This document shows, piece by piece, positions 18,092 to 27,486 of a DNA stretch of 64,000 nt; position 1 is the stretch's first letter, and each line of letters begins with the position of its first letter. The notes beneath the pieces are model-generated. The model worked only from the letters and a program-made list of their open reading frames with translations, was not told the DNA's origin and searched no databases. Origin of the DNA: Roseobacter sp. (lineage in GTDB: Bacteria; Pseudomonadota; Alphaproteobacteria; Rhodobacterales; Rhodobacteraceae); assembly GCA_015665415.1 (NCBI GenBank), contig JADFAE010000007.1, forward strand, positions 248,001 to 312,000, in the 5' to 3' direction. Both the position numbers and the translations under genes were made by a program.

Positions 18092-18192
18092 CGGAAAGCC
18101 TCCTGAGTTGGCCTCAGCGGGCCCAGGGTTGAGTTGAACCAGAGCCTAAGCGCAATCAGAGGTAAACCCAAGGGGCTGCGGGACCGCAGGGG

Positions 18193-19266
18193 CTACTCCG
18201 GGCTTGCCTGTCGCCACAGGTCAAACGCCTTGCGCATCACCGTAGGCAGGTCGCCAGGTTTGAAGCCATGTCGCGGCTGGACCTCCTCGCCCTCCTTTGG
18301 ATTATATCCCGCCGGAAGCTCGGCGGTCTGGATCCGTAGGATCAGATGGAAATGGGTAAAGGTATGGCGCACCTCCGCGCCCAGATCCTGCCAGTCGGCG
18401 TTAAAAGGCGGGCGTGGCTCCGGGGCCTCGCTCCAGTCAGAGCCGGGCCAGCCCAACATACCACCCAGTAGCCCCTTGTCGGGGCGGCGTTCCAGCAGCC
18501 AGGCGCCTTCGGCGCTGCGGGCCAGATAGGCGATGCCATGGCGGGTGGGCTTGGGCATTTTCGGGGTCTTCTTGGGAAGTTCTGCCACGGTGCCATTGCG
18601 CCGTGCCTGACAGGGCGCGCGCCAGGGACAGATGCCGCAGGCAGGGGATTTTGGCGTGCAGATGGTCGCGCCGAGATCCATCACCGCCTGCGCATAATCA
18701 CCGGGACGTGTATCTGGCGTCAGGGCGGTGGCATGGGATTTCAACAGCGATTTTGATCCCGGCAGAGGGGCGTGAATGTCATGCAGCCGCGCCATCACCC
18801 GCTCGACATTGCCGTCCAGTACGGTTTCTGGCTGGTCAAAGGCAATCGAGGCAATGGCCGCAGCCGTGTAGGGGCCGATCCCCGGCAGGGTCAGCAGCGC
18901 GTCATGACTGTCAGGAAAGACCCCGCCCAGATCCCCCGCCACCACGCGGGCGCATTTCAGCAGATTGCGGGCCCGGGCATAATAGCCAAGGCCGGCCCAT
19001 TCGCCCATCACGTCCGCATCCCTTGCAGCGGCCAGATCGCCAACGGTGGGCCAGCGGGCGGTGAAACGATGAAAGTAGTCTTTGACTGCGGCCACGGTGG
19101 TCTGTTGCAGCATGACTTCGCTCATCCAGATCCGGTAAGGATCAGGGCGCACCCCTGCTGCGTGATCCTGCGGCGAGACCCGCCAGGGCAGGATGCGCGC
19201 ATTGCTATCATACCAGCTGAGCAATTCGTCGCTGAGGCTTGGTATCGGGCTCTTCATGTCACGCAT
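18193..19266 (-). CDS. mutY: A/G-specific adenine glycosylase MutY
   Basis: MutY removes adenine mispaired with 8-oxoguanine. The 357-residue protein has catalytic Glu50 (SEVMLQQT), the helix-hairpin-helix LPGIGPYTAAAI with catalytic Asp151 (VLDGNVERV), and the 4Fe-4S loop Cys203-x6-Cys210-x2-Cys213-x5-Cys219. The C-terminal region from about 235 is the NUDIX-like 8-oxoG recognition domain, with FTHFHL. Start ATG 19266 follows GGAGAG; ATG 19257 is possible. It is divergent from dciA. Confidence 0.95.
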   Translation of the reverse strand: MRDMKSPIPSLSDELLSWYDSNARILPWRVSPQDHAAGVRPDPYRIWMSEVMLQQTTVAAVKDYFHRFTARWPTVGDLAAARDADVMGEWAGLGYYARARNLLKCARVVAGDLGGVFPDSHDALLTLPGIGPYTAAAIASIAFDQPETVLDGNVERVMARLHDIHAPLPGSKSLLKSHATALTPDTRPGDYAQAVMDLGATICTPKSPACGICPWRAPCQARRNGTVAELPKKTPKMPKPTRHGIAYLARSAEGAWLLERRPDKGLLGGMLGWPGSDWSEAPEPRPPFNADWQDLGAEVRHTFTHFHLILRIQTAELPAGYNPKEGEEVQPRHGFKPGDLPTVMRKAFDLWRQASPE

Positions 19267-19351
19267 TCGTTACTCTCCGGCCCCTAGGGATATCTGGCCT
19301 CTTCATATCGACCCTTTACAATAGGGGGACCTGTCACGCAAAACCAGATCT

Positions 19352-19879
19352 ATGGCCTTCAGACGCAGCACCACACGCGGCTTCGCCCGCACCTCTCGGC
19401 TCTTGAATGAGCAAATCCGCAAGGCGGGCGAAAGCCGAGGCTTTGCGGTCTCGCGCCTGCTCACCCATTGGGAAGAGATTGCCGGGGCGGATATCGCCTC
19501 GATTGCGCGCCCCGTCAAGGTTGGCTATGGGCGCAGTTCCTTTGGCGCCACCCTGACGGTGCTGACCAATGGGGCCAATGCCCCGATGCTGGAGATGCAA
19601 AAAGAGCGGCTGCGCGAAAAGGTCAACGCGGTCTATGGCTACAATGCCATCTCCAAGGTCTGGATCACCCAGACCGCACCCACCGGGTTTTCTGATGGCC
19701 AGGTCGAATTCCAACACGCCCCCAAAGTGCAAAAGCCACTGCCCGTTGATCCACAGGCCCAGGCCGAAGCCAGCAAGGCTGCCAATGGGGTTGAAAACGA
19801 AGATCTGCGCGCCGCGCTCGAGCGATTGGGGCGCAATGTGCTTACAAAACAAAAAACTCAACGAAAGGGGTTCGAATGA
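19352..19879 (+). CDS. dciA: DUF721 protein, DciA-like helicase loader
   Basis: A 175-residue DUF721 protein. The N-terminal half (about 10-110) carries the family signature: LLNEQIRKAG, LLTHWEEIAG, then KVGYGRSSFGATLTVLT and KERLREKVNAVYGYNAI. DciA loads the replicative helicase DnaB in bacteria lacking DnaC, so this is probably the loader, acting with DnaA at oriC. The C-terminal tail of about 45 residues is low-complexity and Gln/Ala-rich. The stop overlaps the next start by four bases. The call rests on family similarity; activity of alphaproteobacterial members is less studied. Confidence 0.85.
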   Translation: MAFRRSTTRGFARTSRLLNEQIRKAGESRGFAVSRLLTHWEEIAGADIASIARPVKVGYGRSSFGATLTVLTNGANAPMLEMQKERLREKVNAVYGYNAISKVWITQTAPTGFSDGQVEFQHAPKVQKPLPVDPQAQAEASKAANGVENEDLRAALERLGRNVLTKQKTQRKGFE

Positions 19880-20547
19880 CCCGTCTCATGTCCGGTGTTT
19901 TTGCTGCGGTGGCGCTTGCTGCCGGGGCCTATGCCATCAGCGGCTTCAATGGCCAAACCCGCCTGCCCGAAAACCCGCTGGTCGGCGCTGCCTTTGCGCA
20001 GGATGCCGAAGTCGATACCTCGACCATCACCGAAATGGTTCTGGGGGCCGAGGATGCGCCGGTGACCCTGATCGAATATGCCTCTTATACCTGCCCGCAT
20101 TGCGCCAATTTCCACAATGGCGTCTTCAAGCAGATCAAGGAAGAATACATCGACACCGGTAAGGTGCGGTTCGTCTACCGCGAGGTCTATTTTGATCGCT
20201 ACGGTCTTTGGGCTTCGATGGTAGCGCGCTGCGGTGGCCCGGAAAAGTTCTTTGGAATCAGTGATCTGATCTATAAGGGCCAGGCCGACTGGACCCGTGC
20301 AGGTGGCGCGCCCGAAATCATCGACGCGCTGCGCAAGATCGGCGGCGTGGCCGGGATCGAGAAAGACGCATTGGAGGCCTGCCTGCAGGATGGTGCCAAG
20401 GCCCAGACCCTGGTGACCTGGTATCAGGAAAACGCCACGGCGGATGGGGTTGAATCGACACCTTCCTTCGTCCTGAACGGGGCCAAAGTGTCCAATTCTT
20501 CATTCGAGGAGTTCAAGACACTGATCGATGCAGAGCTGAACAGCTAA
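19876..20547 (+). CDS. DsbA-family periplasmic thiol-disulphide oxidoreductase
   Basis: A 223-residue thioredoxin-fold protein with an N-terminal signal/anchor (residues 1-22) and the redox motif Cys73-Pro-His-Cys76 in YTCPHCANF. The cis-Pro loop is STPSF near residue 195. The DsbA-like helical insertion and a C-terminal VSNSSFEEFKTLID follow. CPHC is the classic oxidase motif, so it should introduce or shuffle disulphides in the periplasm. It is coupled to dciA through an ATGA overlap, and a strong terminator follows. Confidence 0.9.
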   Translation: MTRLMSGVFAAVALAAGAYAISGFNGQTRLPENPLVGAAFAQDAEVDTSTITEMVLGAEDAPVTLIEYASYTCPHCANFHNGVFKQIKEEYIDTGKVRFVYREVYFDRYGLWASMVARCGGPEKFFGISDLIYKGQADWTRAGGAPEIIDALRKIGGVAGIEKDALEACLQDGAKAQTLVTWYQENATADGVESTPSFVLNGAKVSNSSFEEFKTLIDAELNS

Positions 20548-20573
20548 GCTGATCGTCCCCTGACAGTGACATT

Positions 20574-20600
20574 AAGGCCCGGAATCGCTCCGGGCCTTTT
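20574..20600 (+). terminator. Rho-independent terminator after the dsbA-like gene
   Basis: AAGGCCCGGA-ATCGC-TCCGGGCCTT, a perfect 10-bp stem continuing into T, 27 bases after the stop. Confidence 0.95.
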
Positions 20601-20620
20601 GCTTGTGTGCTGGGCCATAC

Positions 20621-21625
20621 TTAGTCCGGGGCGGGGGCTTTGGCCTGGATCAGATCCATCAGCGCGGCATCTTCTGCAATCTGCAGTCGCACGGGCAGGG
20701 TGATCACCTTGTGGCGGAATGTATCGGGCAGGCGCACCGCATCCTTTTCGGTGGTGACCAGCTGTGCCCCGCGCAATCGGGCCTCCGCCTCCAGCCGGTT
20801 CATCAATGCTGTGGACAGCGGTTGATGATCGTCCAGCGCTTCGGCCCGGATGATCCGGGCGCCAAGGCCGCGCAGGGTGTCAAAAAATTTCTGCGGATGG
20901 CCAATGCCGGCAAAGGCCAGAACCGGGGTGTCCTGCCAGGGCATGCCAGTCTGCAGCGGTTCCAAGGCGGCCTGCACATGCGGCAGGCCGTGCAAACTGT
21001 CGCCCCACAGCCGGGTGAATTCGGCCTGCGCGGCGTCAGGGCCGATGGAGAGGACCAGATCAGCGCGGGTCAGCCCCTGCGGCACGGGTTCGCGCAGCGG
21101 CCCCGCAGGCAGGCAGCGCCCATTGCCAAAGCCGCGCGCGGCATCCACCACCACCAGCGACAGATCCTTGGCAACACTGGGGTTCTGAAACCCATCGTCC
21201 AGCAGGATCACCGTCGCCCCGGCCACTTCGGCGGCCTGGCAGCCTGCGGCGCGATCCTTGGCCACCCAGACCTCGCCAAAGGCGGAGAGCAGCAGGGGTT
21301 CGTCGCCGCAATCCCGGGCGCGGTGCCGAGCGGGATCAACCGCAACCGGGCCATCCAGCCTGCCGCCATACCCCCGGCTGACCACATGCGGGTCATGCCC
21401 CATGTTGCGCAGGGTCTCTTGCAACCAGATCACCGTAGGCGTCTTGCCGGTTCCCCCGGCGTTGAGATTGCCGACGCAGATCACCGGAACGCCGCAGCGA
21501 TGACCGGGACCCTGACGCAACCGCCTGGCGGTCGCGGCCCCATAGAGCCACCCCAAGGGAGAGAGCAGCAGGCGGCGCAGATCAAAGGCCTGCGGTGGTT
21601 TGTTCCAGAATTCAGGGGGCCGCAT
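20621..21625 (-). CDS. lpxK: Tetraacyldisaccharide 4'-kinase LpxK
   Basis: LpxK phosphorylates the 4' position of the lipid A disaccharide at the inner membrane. The 334-residue product has a membrane-associated N-terminal helix ([18 protein letters not shown]) and the P-loop [13 protein letters not shown] at 52-64. [15 protein letters not shown] and [12 protein letters not shown] are further family motifs. Its start overlaps the Kdo-transferase-like gene by 14 bases, and it is the last gene of the minus-strand envelope operon. Confidence 0.95.
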   Translation of the reverse strand: MRPPEFWNKPPQAFDLRRLLLSPLGWLYGAATARRLRQGPGHRCGVPVICVGNLNAGGTGKTPTVIWLQETLRNMGHDPHVVSRGYGGRLDGPVAVDPARHRARDCGDEPLLLSAFGEVWVAKDRAAGCQAAEVAGATVILLDDGFQNPSVAKDLSLVVVDAARGFGNGRCLPAGPLREPVPQGLTRADLVLSIGPDAAQAEFTRLWGDSLHGLPHVQAALEPLQTGMPWQDTPVLAFAGIGHPQKFFDTLRGLGARIIRAEALDDHQPLSTALMNRLEAEARLRGAQLVTTEKDAVRLPDTFRHKVITLPVRLQIAEDAALMDLIQAKAPAPD

Positions 21626-22784
21626 TTTGTTCCTCGCGCAGGTCCAGCATATCCTGGGCCCGTTCTATCAATTGGTCTGTCATCTCAGCGCCTTCGGTCA
21701 CGGCGGTCCAGCCAGCCAGGGCCATTTCTGCAGCCATATCAGGGGCCGAGAGATGAATGACCTTTTGGGCCAGCTCTGCGGCATTCTTGACCTGCTCAGC
21801 CGCGCCTCTCTGCGCCAGCTGGGCATAGATCGGCTGGTGATGACCGGTGCCCGGCCCGTGCAGCACCACCGAGCCTAGCGCAAGCGCATCCAGCGGGTTT
21901 TGTCCCGGCATCTGAGGCTGCAGGCTCGAGGCCATCAGGGTGATTGGGGCCAGCCGGTACCACAAGCCCAGATTTTCGCTGTCGGTAATCAGGACCTGGG
22001 TGTAATCGTTGAGCTCATCTTGTGCGTCCCAATCCGCGCATTGCAGGCCACGGCTGCGCAGCAGGCTGCGCGTGCGGGCGCGGCAGTCGGGGCTGTCCAG
22101 GGCAATCACCAGCAACAACCGGTGCAAGGTCCTGAGAGCGGTGCGTTGGGCGTCCAGCAAGAGGGGCAGCTCTTCCAGGCGCAGGCCTGCGGCCAGCCAC
22201 AAAGGGCGGCTGCCCAGGTTTTGTTGCAGCTCGGCCAGTTCATCGTGGTTGCACCCCGGGGGCAAGGTCGAGATCCGCAAAGGGCCGGTCAGCTGAATCT
22301 TTTCTCCCGAAAGATCGCCCCGCAGCAATTGGCTGCGCACGGCGCTCGAGGGCGTCAGGATTGCCTCAAAGCCGGAAAACATGCGGTGGCGTTGATCCGG
22401 CAGCCAGCGCAGCTTGCGCGAGGGCAGTTCTTCTTGGCGAATATCGAGCAGCAGGGCGGGCACCTGTTGCTCTCGCATTTGTCGCAACAGGGCGCGACGC
22501 AGATTGCCCCCGGCCCAGAGGCATAAATCCGGACGCCATGTGTTGAGAAAGGCCTTGGCCTCGCTGGACTGGTCCGCGGGCAAGGGACCCAGCGCAAAAT
22601 CGCAGCCTTCTACACCCGGCACCTCTCCCATGTCGGCTTCCCAGGTGGCCAGAATTACCAGATCCGGGCGCATTGCCTTGAGCCGCTGCCCAATGTCACA
22701 GAGGGCCAGCAGGCGCTCCATATTGGTGGCATGCACCCAGAGCACCTCGCCAACAGGGCGGGTGGAAATGCTGGGTTTAGCCAT
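21612..22784 (-). CDS. Divergent 3-deoxy-D-manno-octulosonic acid (Kdo) transferase-like protein
   Basis: A 390-residue GT30-like glycosyltransferase next to lpxK, so a role in lipid A/core assembly is likely. The GT-B layout is visible: N-terminal domain to about 170, linker [16 protein letters not shown], then [14 protein letters not shown] and [20 protein letters not shown] in the nucleotide-sugar domain. Canonical WaaA reads HxxSVGE at the catalytic Glu; here it is HATNMERL, with Arg at that column. The usual ASTHxGEE loop is AAGLRLEE. It is also shorter than typical WaaA. It could be a specialised second Kdo transferase or have altered specificity. A canonical copy elsewhere would be needed if this one is not functional as WaaA. 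Confidence 0.75.
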   Translation of the reverse strand: MAKPSISTRPVGEVLWVHATNMERLLALCDIGQRLKAMRPDLVILATWEADMGEVPGVEGCDFALGPLPADQSSEAKAFLNTWRPDLCLWAGGNLRRALLRQMREQQVPALLLDIRQEELPSRKLRWLPDQRHRMFSGFEAILTPSSAVRSQLLRGDLSGEKIQLTGPLRISTLPPGCNHDELAELQQNLGSRPLWLAAGLRLEELPLLLDAQRTALRTLHRLLLVIALDSPDCRARTRSLLRSRGLQCADWDAQDELNDYTQVLITDSENLGLWYRLAPITLMASSLQPQMPGQNPLDALALGSVVLHGPGTGHHQPIYAQLAQRGAAEQVKNAAELAQKVIHLSAPDMAAEMALAGWTAVTEGAEMTDQLIERAQDMLDLREEQNAAP

Positions 22785-22809
22785 TTTGAAAACCGGGTGT
22801 CATGGCTGA

Positions 22810-23616
22810 TCAGTGCCCCGCAATGCCGGGGCCCTGGGGGTCCAGTGCTTGCAGCAAGGCCGGATGCGCATCCGGGGTGGCGGCGATCACACCATCCAGC
22901 AGGGGCGTTGCATTGTTGAACCGCAAGGTGGCCCCAAGGCGATCGCTGATCTGGCCGCCCGCCTCACGCAGGATCAGATCCCCTGCGGCAATATCCCATT
23001 CCCAGCTGCGGCGCAGGGTCAGCATGGCCCCATAGCCACCGTCGGCCACCCGCGCCAATCGATAGGCCAACGAGGGACGGTAGCTGCGCAGAAAATCAGG
23101 CGCTGTTCCCCCCAGCCAGTGCTGCGGCGCGAGGTTGGGCCTTGCGGTCAGCACCTTGGTTTCCGCCAACGCCCGAGGGGGCGCCACCGAGATTGGCCTG
23201 CCATTGCAAAAGGCGCCTGCGCCCCGGGCAGCCGTATACATCAGTTCGCGCTGGGGCAGGTAAATCACGGCGGCTGTGATCTCTCCCTGGTCAGCGACGG
23301 CCAGGGAATGGGCCCAGGTGCGAGAGCCTTCGGCAAAGCTGCGGGTTCCATCAATGGGATCGATGATAAAGACGCGGGTTTTGCCAAGGCGCGCCGCGCT
23401 GTCTTCGCTTTCTTCGGACAGCCAGCCATAGTCGGGCCGCGACTGCGGGAGCCGGTCTTCGAGCATGGCATTCACCGCCAGATCGGCTTCGGTCACCGGG
23501 CCCTGGCCATCGGGCTTGTCCCAGCGCCGGGCACTGGGGCCAGAGTATTGCAGCGCGATGTCACCGGCCTTTTCGGCAGCCCGGACCAAGAGGGCGAGGT
23601 CGTCAACTGCCGGCAA
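22810..23616 (-). CDS. cysQ: 3'(2'),5'-bisphosphate nucleotidase / inositol monophosphatase family
   Basis: A 268-residue Li-sensitive phosphatase-fold enzyme. The metal site is complete: Glu68/Glu69 (LSEESED), DPIDGTRSF with Asp86 and Asp89, and WEWDIAAGDLI near 212. CysQ members hydrolyse PAP to AMP; other members act on inositol phosphates, and sequence alone does not settle which. Its start overlaps the end of pmbA by 14 bases, and the Kdo-transferase-like gene follows 25 bases later, so it belongs to the same operon. Confidence 0.85.
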   Translation of the reverse strand: MPAVDDLALLVRAAEKAGDIALQYSGPSARRWDKPDGQGPVTEADLAVNAMLEDRLPQSRPDYGWLSEESEDSAARLGKTRVFIIDPIDGTRSFAEGSRTWAHSLAVADQGEITAAVIYLPQRELMYTAARGAGAFCNGRPISVAPPRALAETKVLTARPNLAPQHWLGGTAPDFLRSYRPSLAYRLARVADGGYGAMLTLRRSWEWDIAAGDLILREAGGQISDRLGATLRFNNATPLLDGVIAATPDAHPALLQALDPQGPGIAGH

Positions 23617-24949
23617 GGGTCATTCCCTCGACCAGAAGCGACGGCACCACCCGCGAAAGATAATCGCGGGCATCATTGGCCGGAATGATCCGCGCCAGCA
23701 TGTCGCGCAGATTGCCGGCGATGGTGCATTCATTGACCGGATAGGCGATTTCGCCATTCTCGACCCAGTAGCCAGATGCTCCGCGTGAATAGTCACCGGT
23801 ATTGGGGTTGATGGTTGACCCGATAAGCGAGGTCACCAACAGCCCGGTGCCCATCTGCGCGATCAGATCCTCGCGGCTCTGCTCGCCCTGGGTCAGGGCG
23901 ATGTTCCAGTTTGAGGGCGAGGGCACAGAGCCGATGCCACGGGCGGCATTGCCGGTGCTTTGCATCCCCAGCTTTCGGGCGGAGGCCAGGTCCAGCGTCC
24001 AGCCGGTCAGCGCGCCGTCTTCGATGATGGCGCGACGCTGGGTGGCCAGACCTTCGCCGTCAAAGGGGCGGGAGCCAGAGATGCGCGGGCGGTGCGGGTC
24101 TTCGATCACGGACAGCGCGGCGGGCAGAATCTGCTCGCCCAGGGCGTCTTTGAGCCAGGAAGACCCCCGGGCAATGGCAGCGCCATTGGCGGCCCCCAGC
24201 AGATGGCCGATCAGCGAGGAAGAGATCCTCTCGTCGAACAATACCGGATAGCTGCCGGTCTGTGGGCGACGTGCATTCAGCCGCGCCACGGCGCGCTCCC
24301 CGGCCAGGCGACCAATATCATCTGGGCGGCGCAGATCCGACTGGAAGGCGCGGGAATCGCCATCGTAGTCGCGCTCCATGCCGGTACCCGTGCCCGCAAT
24401 CCCGGTGCAGGAGATCGAACGGCCCGTGCGCTGGTAGCCGCCGGAAAATCCATTTGAAGTGGCCAGATAGATAGCGTGATGGCCATAGCCGGCCGCGGCC
24501 GACTGCACCTGGGAAATACCGTCGATGGCCTGACAGGCGGCCTCTGCTGCCAATGCGTCCTGTTGCAGCGCGGCAGGTGCGGGTTCCGCGCTGGGGTCTG
24601 ACATCTGCAGCGCATCGATGTCCCAGGATTGGGCCAGCTGATCACGCGCGGCGAGGCCAGTATAGGGGTCTTCCGGGGCCTCGCGGGCCATGGCGACCGC
24701 GCGTTCGGCCATGGCGGTGAGGGTTTCTGGGCGGCTGTCGGAAGAGGAAACCAGCGCCTGACGCTGGCCGATAAAGACCCGTAGCCCCAGATCGGTGCCT
24801 TCCGAGCGTTCCGCCTGCTCCAGCTTGCCCTCGCGGACTTCGATGCTGAGAGAGCTGCCCTCGGCGGCCATGGCATCGACGGCATCGGCACCGGCGCGTT
24901 TGGCGGCGTCAATCAGGGCTTGGCAAAGCGCTTGCGGAGACTGGGTCAT
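23603..24949 (-). CDS. pmbA: TldD/PmbA-family metalloprotease, PmbA (TldE) type
   Basis: A 448-residue member of the TldD/TldE proteases that process peptide antibiotics and the CcdA antitoxin in E. coli. Features are the N-terminal REGKLEQAERSEG and DLGLRVFIG segments, the central GTGTGMERDYDGDSR, and the C-terminal STINPNTGDYSRGASGYWVENGEI block. The zinc-binding HExxxH of TldD is absent, which identifies PmbA/TldE. No tldD partner is in the window. Start ATG 24949 follows AGAAGG; a longer frame to 25111 would cross the terminator of the preceding gene. It leads the pmbA-cysQ-waaA-like-lpxK operon. Confidence 0.93.
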   Translation of the reverse strand: MTQSPQALCQALIDAAKRAGADAVDAMAAEGSSLSIEVREGKLEQAERSEGTDLGLRVFIGQRQALVSSSDSRPETLTAMAERAVAMAREAPEDPYTGLAARDQLAQSWDIDALQMSDPSAEPAPAALQQDALAAEAACQAIDGISQVQSAAAGYGHHAIYLATSNGFSGGYQRTGRSISCTGIAGTGTGMERDYDGDSRAFQSDLRRPDDIGRLAGERAVARLNARRPQTGSYPVLFDERISSSLIGHLLGAANGAAIARGSSWLKDALGEQILPAALSVIEDPHRPRISGSRPFDGEGLATQRRAIIEDGALTGWTLDLASARKLGMQSTGNAARGIGSVPSPSNWNIALTQGEQSREDLIAQMGTGLLVTSLIGSTINPNTGDYSRGASGYWVENGEIAYPVNECTIAGNLRDMLARIIPANDARDYLSRVVPSLLVEGMTLAGS

Positions 24950-25020
24950 GGGCACCTTCTTGTTTCTTGGGTTGTTACCAGAGCTAGCCAGAGCGGCGGG
25001 CTGCCGCAAGGGTGTGGCAC

Positions 25021-25046
25021 AAAAAAGGGCCGCACGAGGCGGCCCT
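25021..25046 (-). terminator. Rho-independent terminator of the DUF2125 gene
   Basis: On the minus strand AGGGCCGC-CTCGT-GCGGCCCT forms an 8-bp stem running into TTTTT. It lies 27 bases after the stop and separates the DUF2125 gene from pmbA. Confidence 0.92.
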
Positions 25047-25073
25047 GATTGAAGTTTATGTGTCAATTCGCGC

Positions 25074-26594
25074 TTATTTGATGCGCTGCCCATTGGCGTG
25101 GATCTGGCCATCCTCAGAGACCTTGATCTCGGAGGTGAGGGTGTCTTCGCCCTCGCCGGGAACGCCGAACATGCCCATCATCATCCGCGCGCCCATGGCG
25201 TCGCTGTCGCTGACCAGACCCATCTGGATCAGGCTGTCGATCAAGCCATTGGCGCCTTCCAGCTGGATATTGGCCACGCCATCGGGGGCCGGCATGCCGT
25301 CATAGGTCACCAGATCTTCGTTGTTGAAGGTGAAATCACCGGTGCCGGTCAGCTTGGCACCCGCCGCAGAGACCAGCAGTTCCTTGATGCTGATGGCATT
25401 CAACTCACCAGGAGTTTCCTGGCCGCGTTCCATGCTTTCCATGGCTTCGGGGTCAAAGACGTCCAGCAGCAGTTTGCCCTTGCCTGCCAGTTGCAACACC
25501 ACGGTGGCCGGGTCATGCGGCAGTGCACCTGCCGGATCAACCATCCCCCAAAGCATATCGGGAACGGCAAAATCACGCAGGGTGATGCCAAGGCCAAAAT
25601 CCTGTTCCGCGTCGGAGGCCGCAATCGGCATCGCCAGCTTGAAGCCGATCTCGGCCATGGTCAGGGCCAGCGGGAAGGGAATGTCAGAGCTCGCAACATT
25701 GAGCGAGAGGCCTTCTTGCCTGATGTCGTAGGACAGGCCTGCCTGGCCGATGGCCGCAGACAAGCTACCGCCGGTGGAGCTGCTTTGCAGGTTGAAGCTG
25801 TCGGAGCCGGCGATCGAGATATCGGAATTGCCCTCCCCAAAAGTTGCCGAGAAGTCGCCTTCCATTCCGGCTTTGATCATATCTGGGAGAAATGGAGCTT
25901 CGAGACCGTCGGGGATGACGCTGCGTCCGGTAAAGTTCAGCTGATTTACGGCGCCTTTGAAACTTCCGCTGTCATCCGAGTCCGGATCGTTGAAACTGAT
26001 GTCATAGCTCAACTGGCCAAGGGTGACGGATTGGTCGTAGCTGCGCTGGTCGGCGATTTGCATCACGGTCTTGGATGCCATGTCCTTCATTTCGACCACC
26101 AGCTTGATCGCATCTGCTGGAATGTCTTCGCCTGTCGCGTCGATCTTGCCCAGAGTCATGGTGGCCATGGTCGAGGCATAGTCATAGGTCATGGCGGAGG
26201 TGTCGCCGGAGACAACCATGGGCGCGCCGTCGTGGGCATAGATGACTTCGATCGAGAATTGATCGTCACCATCGGTGCCGGAGATGGTCATCGGAAATTC
26301 TTTGGGCAGGGTCACGTTGACGGTGCCATCACCGTTTTCGGTGAACTGGATTTCCGGCATGGAGAACTGGGCGGTGCCATCCTGTTCCGGGAGCTGCATG
26401 TTCATGCTAATATCGGAAACGGTGAGTGTGCTGCCCGACATCGCTTCGGTGCCGTCAATGGTGTAGCCGGTACCTGTCATATAGGCCTTCCAGTCGGACC
26501 AGACATCCTGGGCACTGACATCGGCAAAAGCACCTTGGGCTGAAATGACCAGGACCGCAGCAGCGCTGGTACTGCGCGCGAGGAAAACTGACAT
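25074..26594 (-). CDS. Exported DUF2125 protein
   Basis: A 506-residue secreted protein with a signal peptide (FLARSTSAAAVLVISAQGAFA, cleavage near residue 25). The mature chain is rich in beta-strand-like segments of alternating polarity, fitting the DUF2125 family common in Rhodobacterales, and ends GQRIK. Composition is acidic and Met/Asp-rich. Function is unknown; an envelope or outer-membrane-associated role is plausible. Start ATG 26594 has AAAGG seven bases upstream. The gene has its own terminator and is divergent from the SDR gene. Confidence 0.85.
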   Translation of the reverse strand: MSVFLARSTSAAAVLVISAQGAFADVSAQDVWSDWKAYMTGTGYTIDGTEAMSGSTLTVSDISMNMQLPEQDGTAQFSMPEIQFTENGDGTVNVTLPKEFPMTISGTDGDDQFSIEVIYAHDGAPMVVSGDTSAMTYDYASTMATMTLGKIDATGEDIPADAIKLVVEMKDMASKTVMQIADQRSYDQSVTLGQLSYDISFNDPDSDDSGSFKGAVNQLNFTGRSVIPDGLEAPFLPDMIKAGMEGDFSATFGEGNSDISIAGSDSFNLQSSSTGGSLSAAIGQAGLSYDIRQEGLSLNVASSDIPFPLALTMAEIGFKLAMPIAASDAEQDFGLGITLRDFAVPDMLWGMVDPAGALPHDPATVVLQLAGKGKLLLDVFDPEAMESMERGQETPGELNAISIKELLVSAAGAKLTGTGDFTFNNEDLVTYDGMPAPDGVANIQLEGANGLIDSLIQMGLVSDSDAMGARMMMGMFGVPGEGEDTLTSEIKVSEDGQIHANGQRIK

Positions 26595-26736
26595 AGGATA
26601 ACCTTTCTGCATAACTGCAAATTCAATGGTTCATATGGTCGACTGCAAGCAACTCAGCGTCAAGGGGGTCAAGGGCTGGACCGTTCCCCCTAAGCAGTCT
26701 ACCAAAAGTAGAAAGCAGGAGTTGGAGGTTTAAAGC

Positions 26737-27486
26737 ATGGATATCAAGGGTAAAACTGTCGTCATCACCGGCGCGAGCCGCGGCATTGGCGCGGATGCGG
26801 CGCGGGTCTTTGCAGCCGCCGGAGCCAATCTGGCCTTGCTGGCAAGGAGTGCCGACAGCCTGGCGGAGCTGGTCGAAGAGATCGGCGAAAATACGCTGGC
26901 CTTTGCCTGTGACGTCTCCCAGCCCGAGGCCGTGGCCGCCGCCTTGCAAAAAACCCATGAGGCCTTTGGCAGCCTGGACGTGCTGATCAACAATGCCGGG
27001 GTCATCCAGCCCATCGCGCGCCTCGAAGATGCCAGCCCGGCCGAATGGGGCCAGTTGATGGATATCAACATCAAGGGTGTCTTCAACGGCATCTATGCAG
27101 CCTTGCCGCTGATGAAGCAGGGCGGCGGTGGCACCATCATCAATATCGGGTCGGGGGCTGCCTATAACGCGCTGGAGGGCTGGAGCGCCTATTGCACCTC
27201 CAAGGCCGGCGTTTTGATGCTGACCAAGTGTTTGCATCTGGAAGAGGCGGTGAACGGCATCCGGGTGCTCAGCCTGTCGCCCGGCACCGTCGCCACCGAG
27301 ATGCAGCGTCAGATTAAATCCAGCGGCATCAACCCGGTCAGCCAGCTGGCCTGGGAGGATCACATTCCGGCCGACTGGCCTGCCAAGACCCTGCTGTGGA
27401 TGTGCGGTGACGATGCCAATGAATTCCTTGGTGATGAGGTGTCCCTGCGCCTGGATCTGATCCGTCGTCGGGTTGGCCTGATATGA
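26737..27486 (+). CDS. Short-chain dehydrogenase/reductase
   Basis: A 249-residue classical SDR. The nucleotide-binding TGASRGIG is at 11-18, NNAG at about 85-88, and the catalytic set Ser139, Tyr152 and Lys156 (AYCTSK) is complete. Acidic Asp/Glu specificity residues are not evident after strand 2 (LLARSAD), so NADP(H) is likely. It overlaps the crotonase-like gene by four bases, and a VOC gene follows, forming a three-gene unit. Substrate unknown. Confidence 0.9.
   Translation: MDIKGKTVVITGASRGIGADAARVFAAAGANLALLARSADSLAELVEEIGENTLAFACDVSQPEAVAAALQKTHEAFGSLDVLINNAGVIQPIARLEDASPAEWGQLMDINIKGVFNGIYAALPLMKQGGGGTIINIGSGAAYNALEGWSAYCTSKAGVLMLTKCLHLEEAVNGIRVLSLSPGTVATEMQRQIKSSGINPVSQLAWEDHIPADWPAKTLLWMCGDDANEFLGDEVSLRLDLIRRRVGLI

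Noticed and set aside
25098-26543. Plus-strand open frame of 481 codons
   Set aside because: Antisense to the DUF2125 gene, which has a signal peptide, ribosome site and terminator.
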